Source: Neoceratodus forsteri (Eukaryota > Chordata > Ceratodontiformes > Ceratodontidae). Taken from it: DNA of 64,000 nucleotides. The stretch is from NCBI GenBank assembly GCA_016271365.2, contig JADMNL010000022.1:218402501-218466500 (forward strand), read 5' to 3'. Below are positions 9,885 to 21,745 of the stretch, piece by piece. Every line of letters starts with the position of its first letter. The stretch's first letter is position 1. A program made the translations under genes and the position numbers. The notes beneath the pieces were generated by a model. The model saw nothing but the letters and a program-made list of their open reading frames with translations. It did not search any database and was not told the origin of the DNA.

Positions 9885-11033
9885 TTAGAAACATAGAAAC
9901 ATAGAATCTGACGGCAGATAAGGACCGCTTGGCCCACCCAGTTTGGCCATTTCCCTACCTAATGGATAAGCTGCAGATCCGAGTTAACCAACAGCCTACT
10001 TCTTCCTACCCCCACCCTCTAGAATTGCCTTATGACTGTCCCATGCATGCTTGAATTCCACCACTGTTTTGACTCCATAACCTCCTCCAGAAGGCCATTC
10101 CATGCATCCACAACCCTCTCTGTGAAAAAATACTTCCTTACATTACCTCTGAGCCGCCTCCCCATCTTCAAATTGTGCCCCCTTGTTCTTGCACACCTCT
10201 TTTTCTGAAAGATGCTACCCTGTTGGACTTTGCTGATTCCCTTGAGGTACTTGAAAGTTTCTATCATGTCCCCCCTCTTCCTCCTTTCCTCAAGGTTATA
10301 CATATTAAGCTCATTAAGTCTCTCTTCATATGTCTTCCGGTGCAGACCCTGCACCATTTTAGTTGCCCTCTTCTGGAAAGCCTCCATCCTGTTTATGTCT
10401 TTGCGGAGATTGGGCCTCCAGAACTGCACGCAGTACTCCAGATGGGGTCTCACCAGCTGTCTGTATAGAAGGATGACAACTTCCTGTTTTCTACTGGTGA
10501 TGCCTCTCCCTCTGCATCCCAGTGTCCCCCCAGCCCTCCTTACTGCCCTCTCACATTGCTTTCCCACCTTTAGGTCATCTGATATGATTTCCCCAGGTCC
10601 CTTTCCATTTTTGTTGTTGTTAGTATCTCATCCCCCATTGGTACTCTTCCCCTGGGTTTTTGTTTCCCAGGTGCATTACCTTGCACTTCTTAGCATTGAA
10701 TCTAAGCTGCCATACATTTGACCATTCCTCCAACCTTGCCAAGTCCCTTCTCATCCTTTCCACCCCACCTTGTGTATCAACTCTGTTGCAGATCTTTGTG
10801 TCGTCTGCAAAGAGACATGCTTTTCCTTCCTGTCCCTCTGCAATGTCGCTTATAATGACATTGAAGAGGACCGGTCCTAGTACTGAACCCTGCGGTACCC
10901 CACTAGTAACCCCTCCTTTCTTCAGAGTGGACTCCATTTACTATTACCCTCTGTGTCCTGTTCTCCAGCCAATTCTTTACCCAGGCTACCATCTTGGGAC
11001 CCACTCCCAGGCTGGCTAACTTGTATATTAATC
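9885..11033 (-). mobile_element. CR1 LINE, 5'-truncated, inside the 3' LTR
   Basis: The 3' end lies on the left with repeated CATAGAAA words typical of CR1 3' termini. Read on the minus strand, 10620-10937 encodes the RT palm, with [15 protein letters not shown] and the catalytic FADDTK motif. 10019-10567 encodes the C-terminal part, with LYRQLVRPHLEYCVQFWRP and ATKMVQGLH. The two parts are in different frames, so there is a frameshift between them. The 5' end stops near the RT middle, the usual outcome of incomplete reverse transcription. No endonuclease part is present. LTR sequence resumes on both sides at TGAAGATTT and TTTTGCTGAATGC. Confidence 0.93.
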
Positions 11034-11150
11034 TTTTGCTGAATGCGATTGGCCTGTCAGGATTTCCAGCTGCTTTTGAATCCCCGGTTTGTGCAGAGAC
11101 TTTGCAATTGTGATCGGAGAGCGGTTTGCCTGGTACAGTAGAATTTCCTT

Positions 11151-11334
11151 ACATGTAAATGTACTGTGTATTGAAAGTGGGTCGTGATTTGGTTCCCCAC
11201 TGTGTGAACTATGTTCTACTTGCTGGTACTGTAGAATACTTCACATGTAAATGTGCTGTGTATTGAAAGTGGGTCGTGATTTTGGTTCCACACTGTGTGA
11301 ACTGTGTTCTACGTGCAGGAAGCTTTATCCAGCC
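11151..11334 (+). repeat. 92-bp tandem duplication inside the 3' LTR
   Basis: ACATGTAAATG starts at 11151 and again at 11243, and the following sequence (GGGTCGTGATTTGGTTCC and onward) is repeated with few changes. The other LTR copies carry this unit once (around 5264), so the duplication is specific to this copy. Confidence 0.85.
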
Positions 11335-12285
11335 TAATCGGACTGAATCCGCGTTCATCTCCATTTGGCCTGGACCATGCCACACTGGCCCTGCCAGACT
11401 ACCCTACTGCACAGAGAAAGCCATCGATGAGAGACCTTCCTGGGGATCAGCCCCCTGCTCCCCGATTGAACAGGAACAATGCCTCGTTGAATCGTGTGGA
11501 CCCTGCTTCTCCTGGCACTCCAGATTAACCACCTGATGTCTCAATTTTCGTCCAGCCTGTGTCCAGTCTTGGGTATCGTGAGTAATCATCAGGGTAGCTC
11601 CCTGCAACAACAGCCTAATCTAAAAGTGTGTCATCTGATTGTCTTGTTTTCTTTTCACGAACTGAGCCCTCTGGCTCTGGATTACAAATAGTGTGTGTTG
11701 TGCATGTTGTTTTCTTCCTCACAGGGTTCCAACTAGCTGCAATGTACCTGGCTAGCCCACCATTCTCCATCTGGGTACCCAGAGTGTGTGACTGTTTATG
11801 GACCCTGAAGTGCATGTATAACTGATGATTGATAGAGCCTTTAAGCAAATTAACCTGATTATGCCCCTCCCTTGTTCAAGCCCCTTAAATAAATCAGAAC
11901 TAACTCTTTTTTGCATTTACCCTGACTGTGGTTCCAGTCTGTGCAAGAGTACTGTACTGCTGTTATTTGCTGTGTATAACCTTGTTTTACAGAGGGTCTC
12001 CAGGGCCGGCCAGAGGAAAGCCCTGGTGGTAAGTGCAAACAGTGTGGGTACTTGTGTGGTGTATCAGGGGTATTGTAAAAGTGATTATTGTGTATTGTTC
12101 CAGCCACTAGTAAGGAAAGAGGGGGGTTACAGTGTCCCGGAGGGCTGTGCCCAGGTTAGCTTGACCACTACCAATCCTGACCTCCGGGTGGAGGCACCCA
12201 TTTCAGAACTCAGGCCCCTTAACCTGCTACTAGCCAAGCAGGCAGGGGTAGTAGCCCTTGGGATAGCACCACCTAGGGGTTACAG

Positions 12286-12650
12286 GAACATCCGGGAAGC
12301 AGCAACAATTCGAGATAGTTAGGTCTGACAGCATAGAGGTCAGATTTGGGACAACAGCATCCCATGGATAGCAGCAAAAATTAGAGCTAGCTAGGTCTGA
12401 CAGCCATAGAAGTCAGATTTGGGACAAGAGCGTCCCATGGATAGAAGCAAAAATTAGAGCTAGCTAGGTCTGAGAGCCATATAAGTCAGATTTGGGACAA
12501 GAGTGTCCCATGGATAGCAACAAAAATTAGAGATAATTTGGTCTGACAACCAGAGAAGTCAGATTTAGAATGAGGTGTCCCATGGATAGCAGCCAAAATC
12601 AGGGATAACTTGGTCGGATAGCCATAGGAATTAGATTTGGGACAGGACCA
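12286..12650. repeat. 73-bp tandem repeat array, about 5 copies
   Basis: The phrase CCCATGGATAG recurs at 12361, 12434, 12507 and 12579, a period of 72-73 bp. Each unit also holds TTAGAGCTAGCTAGGTCTGA and TCAGATTTGGGACA variants. The array starts directly after the gypsy 3' LTR end. Confidence 0.9.
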
Positions 12651-13440
12651 AGGGCCAGCAAGGCGCTGGAAGCCCTTCAGTGGTCTGCAAACCTCACTGT
12701 GGCTGAGACAGCTGCAAATATTAGAAGGGAGGAGGGAGTTCTAGTCTTTTGGGGTATAAAAGGCAAAAGCCAGGTGACCTAAGGCCGTTGTACACCTATT
12801 CTCTTGGAGAAGGTGAGAGTCAGCAGATTTCAGGCAGTAGGTTGATGTGGATCACTGCAGCTGGGGAGCCAGTTAAAAGCAATTTGTTGACAAAGCGTCT
12901 CAGAAGAAATGAACATTATCCTGATGGGGAGGGCCAGACTAGATCACAATAGAGGTGGCAGTGGTGAGTGAGTCTTGGGGTGGCCAAGGCAAATCACCAG
13001 CTGTTGGTATAAGTTACATTCCATTTAGAGAAGGCAGTTAGTGCCAGTTAATGCCAGCAGACCAGAGGTGAGATCTGGCAGTAGCCCCCCTTCAGTGATG
13101 ACCAGGTGCGCAGCAGAGGATAGGTAATATCTGAACCCATAGGAGAAGCTGAGTTCAGAACTCACAGGTTTGCAGGAGTCATCGATATGAAAGGAGAAAT
13201 TTAGAGACGGATCAAGTGTTACTGCAAAGTAGGCTGCTGGAAGATTTAGAACGTATAGGTTTTTTGGACAAGATATCCTGTCGGCGGCAGCCTAAGCATT
13301 CTACTGAGTGGGCATGTTGTACATACAGGGGCTAGGCCTTACAAAGCATAGGCACAGCCACTTCTAGCTAAAAACTGTAAAAAAAAATAAAAAAAAATGC
13401 CCGCTCTCCAGAGAAATTTAAGTAGGATTGTGTAACGCAT
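12651..13440. other. Unassigned stretch with a TATA-like motif
   Basis: No gene or repeat of known type was recognised. A consensus TATAAAAGG lies at 12755-12763 without a clear coding region downstream; it could be the remains of a retroelement promoter. A-rich sequence at 13379-13398 ends the stretch. Confidence 0.3.
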
Positions 13441-13442
13441 AA

Positions 13443-14280
13443 ATGACCCACCTTGGAGGATCGAAGGGGGAAGATGTTCGCGAGGTCTTTCAGGAACCCG
13501 GGCCCAAACCGTGCAGGGCTTTGTATGTTAACAAGCAAGTAGATGTGCCATCAAACTGGAAACCCCTGCAGGTCATGGAGCGCTGGTATAATATGCTTGG
13601 AACTGAGTGGCTGCATTCTGCTTTAGCTGCAGGTGGTGGGGCAGCAACCCCATAGATAACCCCTGGTAAAGTGCATTGCAATAATACAATCTAGCTATAA
13701 CAAAGGCATGCACCACTATTCCACCGACCCCCAGAGAACCCTAGGGAAAGGGTGTTGCAGTAATACAGTCTAGCTGTAACAAAGGCATACACCAGTGGTA
13801 CCAGGTCAGTTGATGCAAGATAAGGGTTGTTTTGAAGATGGAAAAAGCCACTGCTGACTACCTCTGACATCTGATGTTTTAGTGTCAGCGTCCAGTCCAC
13901 AATGGCCCCCCAATTCCTAACCCATCCCATGGCTCCTAGCGTGGCGCTGTTCCAAAATGATACAATAGCACCCCTGCTCTTCATTGCTGACCCATGGTGA
14001 CCTTGTTCCAGCAGTAATGACTCCATTTTTGATGAGCTCAGAATAGGTCAGCTGGTGGTCATCCAGTCCTGAATTTGAACAAGGCGCTCATCCAGTACCA
14101 AGACCACAGCACCCCCCCCCCATTTGGTACAGAAAGACTGATACAGCTGGGCATCATCAGTAATGAACCCCTGGCCTATACCGTCTAATGATCTCCCCAA
14201 TGGCAGTATGTACACAGTGAACGTGGGAACCAGGATCAAACTCTGGGGCACTCCACGCAGAATGTAGCAATCCACGAGAG
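13443..14280 (-). pseudogene. L2-like LINE reverse transcriptase fragment
   Basis: Three minus-strand pieces in order resemble the second half of an L2-type RT. 14048-14275 has a GVPQ...IL..TFTVY motif B region and a damaged catalytic motif (ITDDAQLY where FADDTQLY is usual). 13691-14026 has the thumb, with a stretch ending in VTARLYYCNTL. 13490-13681 has TYKALHGLGPG, a C-terminal signature. A local duplication of about 77 bp near 13678-13795 interrupts the thumb region. The fragment lacks the endonuclease and the 3'UTR. It differs from the CR1 copies in this window and is far more eroded. Confidence 0.75.
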
Positions 14281-16265
14281 GTAAGTACCCAATGCCACCT
14301 GCCAGAAAGGGGTGGGACTATGTGGGATGTGAGGAGAGTTTGTGGGATGGGCACTTATGCTATTTACTGCGGGGGGCGCACCCTGAATTCCAGCTTGTGT
14401 TTCAAGAGGGTTCCCCAGGTGGATTCACCGCATCACTAATAGTATTGCCCAGACATAACATCTGACTCCAGACCTCTCCACCCCAAATGTTAAAAGGCCC
14501 AAGACTCATGCATCCATCTAAGGACAGAGCCACATGCATTGTAGGTATGGAGAGAGGGCAGCTTACAATACGTAATTCCCAATCACAGGATCCGGTTGAG
14601 ATTCAACTGTAATTAGCGGTGCTTGGTTAAGTATCAGCTGAAGTCAGATACCACCCCTTTACTTGGCTTTCCAATGCCACTGGATATGAGTGGCGTCCCG
14701 CCATGAATCTGATCATCTCAGATCCTAAGTGTGGATCAGTTGGAGGAGCCGATCCGATCTGAAGGATTTAATGGTTGGATCCCACTGGATTCCAACTATC
14801 TGAGGGTTGGATCCAAAAATCCAGCCCTCAGATCCCAAATCCAACCTCGAGATCCAAAATGCCAGCTTTGTCAGATGGCGCTCAGATTCAGAGACAGGGG
14901 GCTATCAGTTGAAGGACTCTCGGATCCCAAAAGGCACCATCACAGCACCACCACCTGTAATACACTGAGTGTAAATGTCTTGCTACATTGAGCCCAACAT
15001 GATGGCACTGGTGTTAACATTATATGGACCCGGCTCCCAGCCCAGCCAGGACAGAGGCATCAAGGAAGTGCTGCAGAGGTAGAGCTCTCATACTTTTTTT
15101 TTTGGGGGGGTTACACTTGCCCCACTAGAACAGCACCTCATCGGGTAGGCAATGAAAGCAGTCCGTCATTGTGATGTTGTCTGTCCCTGCGATAACGGCA
15201 TGCAAAGATGGGCCCTACTACAAGTGTCAGGTGGGTAAAATTGAGAAAACCAGGGGAAGTCCGGGGCAGGATGCAGGTTACCACTGTCCTTACAATTTTG
15301 GACCACCTAGATGATCCAGCGTCAGAGATGGGAGTCTGCGTAAAGAAGCCCAGATGTTACCCATAGAAAATCGTGACTCAATAACCATGACTGCAAAAGT
15401 GCGATTGCAGAACAGCAACTGCCAGAAGAGCGACCTGCAAATATTGGCAAATTGTAGAAATAGTGATGCCCAGATGCTACTGCTCGCAATAATAACGACT
15501 ACTATTAAATCAAATGCGAGGAGCAAATGGTTAGTGGTGCGACTGCTAAAAAAAAAACAAAAAAAAACCAAGTGTGGAGTATCCTTCCTGACCCAGCATC
15601 CCATCCGGTACGAGACATCTCCATGTTCAGCAAACATGTAGAGCCGCATGAACATCAGCAACTAATTCTCCCTTTGAAACCCTGTAATTTTGCATTACAC
15701 GCAAAAGTCATACTTTGTGTCTTGTAGCAGTTCAAGACAGTCTAAGCTGAATGAATGTCATCAGTACAATCAACCGATGTTCAATAGACCCTGTGACACT
15801 GATTATATTGCAAGCATGTAGCAAGACTGCAGGCACTAGTGAAGAAGCACGATATTCTTCATCTCTCTTTCTCATCAATCTAATTAAAATGGGAACATAG
15901 TTCTGCCCGATCACCAACTCTCATAGGAAATCCTTAGTTTTAGTTCTCATCCTTCCCATATTGAAATGCCTTCTGATTAATTCCCTTATATTTTATTACC
16001 CTACTATGTTATTCATATTACTAAGTATCGAGGGTGAAGTCAGTTCATCAATATGTATGATATGGTGTAAAAGAGACAGTGATGGTAGTGATAATGGCAA
16101 ACAACAGATAAAACATCAACTATGCCTGTAAGTGTAAGCGCTGTTATTACGTGGTTGCGATTTTGTAATGGCGCTAATATGCTTGCTTGCTATTCCGACG
16201 GTCGCTGAAAAAACTTCGCAATTATGTCAGTCGCAGTTTTATAGATGCGATTTTCACATGGAAAC
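14281..16265. other. No gene recognised
   Basis: The stretch is of mixed composition with short homopolymers (T then G at about 15091-15109, A-rich at 15549-15570). ORFs here are short, overlap on both strands and show no domain. GATCC-rich sequence at 14740-14880 is locally repetitive. I see no LINE, LTR or SINE signature. Confidence 0.4.
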
Positions 16266-16276
16266 AGCCAGATGGG

Positions 16277-16949
16277 TGGTCAGCCCAGTGGTGTAGAGGG
16301 CTGAGGTGCCCAGCACCTTACCACGCCAGCGACCCAGGGTAGGGAGTTAGCTCGGGTTGCTAGGGGGTGGCTGGGGCGGAGGAGGATTGAGTGTCCAACA
16401 ACAGCTCTCCTGTCCTGCGGTGGGGTGGGTTGTGGCTGCCGACCATTAGCAACTCCCAGTGGAGACTGGGAGTGCAAGAGCCGGAGTCCTGTCTAGATTG
16501 GGGGGGAGAAAACAGCAGATGCCCATGGGTCGGGAGTGGGAGCTCGCCCAAAGCACGCTGGACATCACTGCAAGCCCGTACCTCTGGGGGGATCACGCTC
16601 ACACTCACAGAAAAAGGAAATGCCCCGGGATCAGGAGGAGATGGCGAGGCACCAGCTCCATGCCCACTGTCAGTCCCTGCCCTCCCTGGGTCCCGATACC
16701 CTCTGGCCTTCACCCTGCCTGCATGAAACTGGATTACAAGAAGCACCAAAGGTAAGAGGATGGCGGCCCCATCCTGGGAGGCACAAGCCAGGAGGTCTTC
16801 AGTGGATCAGTGGTGACAGGTCGAAGTTCCAAGGGGGACCCAGGGTTGGGGGTGGTTTCAGGCTGGGTGGGACCAGCTGGGGACATCAGAGGGATGCCCC
16901 TGTACCAGTAACCAGAAAGGAAAAGAGTATATAAAAAAAAAAAAAAGGA
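16277..16949 (+). repeat. GC-rich SINE, copy A (673 bp)
   Basis: This SINE has a tRNA-like head (GGTCAGCCCAGTGGTGTAGAG), a GC-rich body with the family landmark GGAGGATTGAGTGTCC at 16380-16395, and an A-rich 3' tail ending at 16946. It is flanked by a perfect 11-bp target-site duplication, AGCCAGATGGG, at 16266-16276 and 16950-16960, which defines both ends. The ORFs predicted across it in three frames are not genes. Confidence 0.9.
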
Positions 16950-17619
16950 AGCCAGATGGGGCGACTGGCTCAGCAGAAAAAAAATTATATGAAGAAAGAC
17001 CCTAGCATTGTGTAGTCACATTGGAATCTGAACTCTGTGTGCTGGTACACTGACCCTCGGTATTCTGAAGCTGCTTAAACTTTCTCCATGAAGGACAGCT
17101 GTTATCTGCTTCTATGAGGGACTGTTTTTCTCATTCACTGGGTTCACACAAAGTATTTTCCTATTAGAATAATAAAGAGAGCTAAGAATTCTGAGATAGC
17201 CAATAATTCTGAGAGTCCTTTGAAAATGTATTCTGGCTTTTAATTTCTTAGCCATGCCTTGTTCCACATTAACATTCAAAGACACAGTGGCACTCGATGG
17301 TGGGAATGTCATTTCCATGTTGCTGCTGCTAATTTCTGCTGTTCTAGTTTAAAGAGCCCCACAACCAATTTGTGTGCATTTGTTTTATTTACTGCAGTTT
17401 AGTAGACTGTATCTTACTAAAACTGCTGACTAGGCACTGGAACATAGAAACATAGACTTTGATGACAGATAAGGACTGCTTGGCCCACCTAGTCTGCCCA
17501 TTTCCCTACCTAGAGGATAAGCTGCAGATCCTATTTAACCAACAGCCTATTTCTTCCTACCCCCCACAAAAATTGTCTTATGTCTGTCCCATGCATTCTT
17601 GAATTCAGCCACAGTTTTA

Positions 17620-20319
17620 GCCCTACAACGTCCTCAGGAAGGCTGTTCCATCCTCTCTGTGAAAAAATACTTCCTCACATTGCCCCTGAGCCATCCCCCT
17701 CTATCTTCAGATTGTGTCCGCTTGTTCTTGCACATCACTTTTTTGGACTTTGTTGATTCCACTGAAGTACTTAAACGTTTCTATCATGTTCCCCCTCTCC
17801 CTCCTTTCCTCAAGGGTATACATATTAAGCTCCTTTAGTCTCTCCTCGTATGGTTTCTTTTGCAGACCCTGCACCATTTTAGTTGCCCTCCTCTGAACTG
17901 CCTCCATCCTGTCTATGTCCTTGCGGAGATGGGGTCTCCAGAACTGGACGCAGTACTTCAGAAGGGGTCTCACCAACTGTCTGTACAGGGGCATAACAAC
18001 TTCTTGTTTTCTGCTGGTGATACCTCTCCCTATACATCCCAGTATCCCCCCAGCCCTCCCTACCGCCTTCTCACATTGCTTGCCAACCTTAAGGTCATCT
18101 GATATGATTACCTCCAGGTCCCTTTCCATTTTTGTTGTTGTTACTACCTCCCCCACTGTGTAATCTTCCCCTGGGTTTTTATTTCCCAGGTGCATTACTT
18201 TGTGCTTATTTGCATTGAATCCAAGCTGCCATACTTCTGACCATTCCTCCAACCTTGCCAAGTCCCTTCTCATCCTTTCCATGCCTCCTTGTATATCAGC
18301 TCTGTTGCAGATCTTTGTGTCATCTGCAAAGTGGCATACTTTTCCTTCCAGTCCCTCTGCCATGTCACTTATAAAGACATTAAAAAGGACTGGACCCAGT
18401 ACAGAACCCTGCGGTACCCCACTAGTAACCCCTCTTCTTCAGCGTGACTCCATTTACAATTACCTTCTGTGTCCTGTTGTTCAGCCAATGTTTTACCCAA
18501 GCTACCACCTGGGATCCACTCCCAGGCTGGTTAATTGACTACTAATCTTTTGTGTGGGACTGTGTCAAATGCATTGCTAAAGTCTAGGTAGGCCATGTCC
18601 ATAGCCCTCCCTGGTCTACTACTTTGGTCACCCAGTCAAAGAAATCAATTAGATTCATCTGACATGACCTTCCTGCTGTGAACCCATGCTGCCTTGGGTC
18701 CTGTGCCCCACTGGCCTCTAGGTACTCAAGAATTCTTTCCTTCAGAAGTGATTCCATCACTTTCCCTACCACAGAGGTCAAACTGACAGGTCTGTAGATT
18801 CCTGCCTCTGTCTTGGTCCCACTTTTGTGAAGGGGAATCACATCTGCCTTCCTCCAGTCCTCAGGTACCACACCATCCTCCCATGATTTGTTAAAAAGGG
18901 TAGTCAGTGGTGTCACTAGTTCTCTTAATTCTTTTAGAATTCTGGAGTGAATTCCATCTGGCCCCATTGCTTTGTCCACCTTCAGTTTTAGGAGTTCTTT
19001 CAGAACCCTTTCTTCTGAAAAGGACTGGATCGACCCCTCCTCCAGAGTGCTTCTGTTAATTGGATTAGGCATCTCCCCACTTCCTCTTTGTGAATACTGA
19101 ACAGAAGTATTAATTCAGTATCCCTGCTTTTTCACTGTCACTCTCTGCCTACCCACCATCCTTTCTATTCAGCCTCACTATCCCTCCCTTTGTCTTTCTA
19201 TGCTCCCTAATATACCTATAAAAGGTTTTATCCCCCTTCTTAACTGAGTTAGCTATCTTTTCCTCAGTTTGTGCCTTTGCTATTCTGACTACACTCCCTG
19301 CTTCCTTCTGCCTTAACTGGTACAGTTCTCTGCCCTGCTCCTTCTGTGTTTTCTTATAGTTCCTAAATGCTATCTTTTTCTCCCTAAACTTCACCCCCAC
19401 CTCTTTTGAGAACCATAGTGGCTTTTTCTTTCATTTTGATTTGTTTATTTGCTTCACACAAAGGCTTGTTGCCTCTGTGATGCCAGTTTTGATAGTTCCT
19501 CATTGTTGCTCTACCCCTCCTTCTAGCCTGTTTGCTAGTGCTTTTCTAAGGCACTCTCCCATCTTGCCAAAGTCAGCCCTCCTGAAGTCCAGAACCCTCA
19601 CTTTTGTATGGCTTGACTCTGTAGCTGAGTTTATCGTGAACCACACTGTTTGGTGGTCACTTGTTCCCAAATGGCTACCCACTTCCAGATCTGAGATCCT
19701 CTCACTGTCCCAATTTGAGAGTACGAGGTCTAAGATTGCTCCCTCTCGAGTAGGTTCCAAAACTAGCTGTCTAAGGCATGCCACCTGAAGTGCACAAGAA
19801 TAGCCCTGCTTTTGGATATGGCTGCCGCAAAGGTGCTCCAGTTAACATCTGGCATATTAAGGTCCCCCATCAACAGTATCTCCCCTTTCTCTGCCATCCT
19901 AAGTATGCCTTCTATCATATCCTTGTCCATTCCCTCCCCCTGACATGGGGAGCTATAAACAACCCCTATGCGGATTGTGGTGCTATTTCCAGTCTCTAAA
20001 GTGACCCACAGTGCCTTCTCTCCTCCCTGTTTACTCTTTTGTTTGGTTGCTTTTATCCCTTCCCTTACATAGAGAGCTGCTCCCCCCCTCTTCTGCCCTC
20101 CCTGTCTCTCCTGTAGGTTGAGTACCCTGGTATGTTAACATCCCAGTCATGGTTCTCTGTGTACCATGTTTCTGTGACTGCTGCAATATCCAGGCATCCC
20201 TCTTCCATCAAGGCCACCAGTTCAGGGAGCTTGTTGCCCAGACTACGGGCATTGGTACTCATTACTCTCCATTTCTTGATGGCCTTACCCTTTTTTGCCC
20301 CATCTCTGTCCTTATGCAT
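17620..20319 (-). pseudogene. CR1 ORF2 (endonuclease-reverse transcriptase), broken
   Basis: Read on the minus strand from 20319, the APE-type endonuclease begins with RVMSTNARSLGNKLPELV and has the TETWYTENHDWDV active-site stretch. GSHLGTSDHQTVWF (19650-19700) gives the conserved SDH. RT starts at 19072 with [18 protein letters not shown]; the finger and palm follow, with [13 protein letters not shown] sequence in a shifted frame near 18560. The catalytic HFADDTKIC motif is at 18300-18335. The C-terminal domain has LYRQLVRPLLKYCVQFWRP (17960-18020). Frameshifts lie near 19780-20060, 19100, 18600 and 18440. An intact ORF2 of this type would encode about 900-1,000 residues and drive target-primed reverse transcription; this copy cannot. 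Confidence 0.9.
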
Positions 20320-20456
20320 TTGTCACTTTCTCCATTTACCCCAGCGCTTCTCCCTATCAACATCTCTATATTGGTGTCTACCTCACTTAGTACCCTGATA
20401 TTTTGGGGAAGGGGGGCTAGGATTTCCCTGCTCATTTCCAGTGCCTCCCCCCTTGG

Positions 20457-21383
20457 CTAGTTTAAATGCTTGTCAATGAAGTATTTAAACCTATCACCTA
20501 GGATCCTGGTTCCCCTCTTGGACAGATACAGACCATCATGCCAGTATAGGCCTGCATCCCTCCAGGTGGACCCCCAGTCCCCAATGAAGCCAAATCCGTG
20601 AGCTCTGTACCAGTTTTTCAACCACTGATTGAATCCCATGGTGTAGAGCACCCTAGCCTCACCCATGCCATAGACAGGCAGCATCTCTGAGAAGGTTGCC
20701 ATGTGTGCTATTTGTCTAAGGCCCTTCCCCATCTCCACAAATGCTTCTTGCACTGCTCTGATCCCTTTCTTAGCCAGGTCATTTGTCCCTAGGTGGACAA
20801 TGACATCCAGCTCCCTCCCCTGTGCAGCTGCTCCTGCGATCCTGAGAATTCGCTCCCTGTCTCTCCAAGCCACGGCTCCAGGCAGGCACCTTACCTCCCA
20901 TTCCCCTTCCTCCCCCAGTTCTACCTTCCTAACAATGGAGTCCCCCACCAGGAGTTGTTTCCTTCCCCTGTGGGGTCCCATGCCACCCTCCTGTGGGTCT
21001 CCTTTTTGGAGGTTCCCAGCATCCTCCTTGGTCTCCACTGTGGATGCCTCCGTAGAGGAACCACACTTTTCCAGAACGGCATAGAAATTGTGAAGAGGTA
21101 CAACTGGAGGGATGTGCCCCTGTTCCACCACTCTCATCCTCCCTGAGCCCACTGTGGTCCAACTGCTTCTCTTTCTTGGCAACCTCTGAGGCAACGGCAG
21201 TGACTCTGGTGGTCCCTGGGTGGGAGAGGAGGTCCCACAAATCCTGGCCAACTCAGCCTGGAGATGAGCAACCTCCTGCCTCAGCCGAGAGAGGTGCCTG
21301 CAGATGGAACAATACTGCATCCTCCAGAACATCTCCCGGAAGACTGCTGCTCCACAGCCACTGCACTGCACCACTCCCAACAT
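20457..21383 (-). CDS. CR1 ORF1: zinc-finger and SGNH esterase protein (308 aa)
   Basis: This is a complete open frame of 308 residues. Residues 7-28 hold two CxxC pairs (C7, C10, C25, C28), a zinc-binding N-terminus that resembles the PHD-like finger described in CR1 ORF1 proteins. Residues 29-49 (RHLSRLRQEVAHLQAELARI) form a heptad-like coiled coil. A basic, Pro-rich linker follows. Residues 142-300 are an SGNH/GDSL esterase domain with GDS at 147-149 (nucleophile Ser) and GTND at 199-202 (Asn). The expected C-terminal DGLHLS block reads DGLYLS (283-288), so the catalytic His is replaced by Tyr 286. Esterase ORF1s are known from CR1/L2-type LINEs and may act in RNP assembly or membrane contact. 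The frame may be intact by chance, since ORF2 beside it is dead. Confidence 0.85.
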   Translation of the reverse strand: MLGVVQCSGCGAAVFREMFWRMQYCSICRHLSRLRQEVAHLQAELARICGTSSPTQGPPESLPLPQRLPRKRSSWTTVGSGRMRVVEQGHIPPVVPLHNFYAVLEKCGSSTEASTVETKEDAGNLQKGDPQEGGMGPHRGRKQLLVGDSIVRKVELGEEGEWEVRCLPGAVAWRDRERILRIAGAAAQGRELDVIVHLGTNDLAKKGIRAVQEAFVEMGKGLRQIAHMATFSEMLPVYGMGEARVLYTMGFNQWLKNWYRAHGFGFIGDWGSTWRDAGLYWHDGLYLSKRGTRILGDRFKYFIDKHLN

Positions 21384-21745
21384 GTCTTTTTGCTGGCCTC
21401 CTAACTGTTATTTGGAGTACTTACTCTTTCTTCTGTTTGTTTATTTCTTTTTTTTTCTCTCCCTACTTACTTACTGTCTGTGTACCCTTTTAGCTCCTGA
21501 TCTTCCTGTTCTGAGACAAGAAGTTCCTATATTTCTCAGTAGTCTCCTTACTTGCTCAGAGTCAGACCTCCAGCAGCTGGGGGGGGGAGAGCTACTCTTG
21601 CCCTTCTAGGATGGTGAGTCTTTTGTGACTCTGTGATCACTCACTTCCTGCTCCCAAACAGTAAGTTCCTGTTGTCAGTTAAATCCTGTGCCTATAAAAG
21701 TAGAACTGGTTTAGGGTGGAGGGGAGGAAAGGAGAGCAATATAGC

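Larger units (their letters stand above)
9145..12284 (+). repeat. 3' LTR of the gypsy element, split by a CR1
   Basis: The homology to the solo LTR runs from about 9145 (CCCCTACAAATGGGGG) to the terminal GTTACA at 12284. A 1.15-kb antisense CR1 interrupts it at about 9885-11033; without it the LTR is about 2.0 kb. AATAAA is at 11888-11893. The last 509 bp are nearly identical to the 5' LTR remnant at 1-511, which supports their pairing. The LTR also has a private 92-bp tandem duplication at 11151-11334. The first six bases of the LTR are lost. Confidence 0.9.

Noticed and set aside
10175..10721. Plus-strand frames of 97-169 codons
   Set aside because: They are antisense shadows of the CR1 RT, which is readable on the minus strand with FADD and GVPQGS motifs.
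12286..12650. CRISPR-like array
   Set aside because: Repeats are contiguous 73-bp units with no variable spacers, and the genome is eukaryotic.
16391..16934. Three overlapping frames of 98-132 codons
   Set aside because: All lie within SINE copy A (11-bp duplication at both ends); GC-rich SINEs give long random frames.
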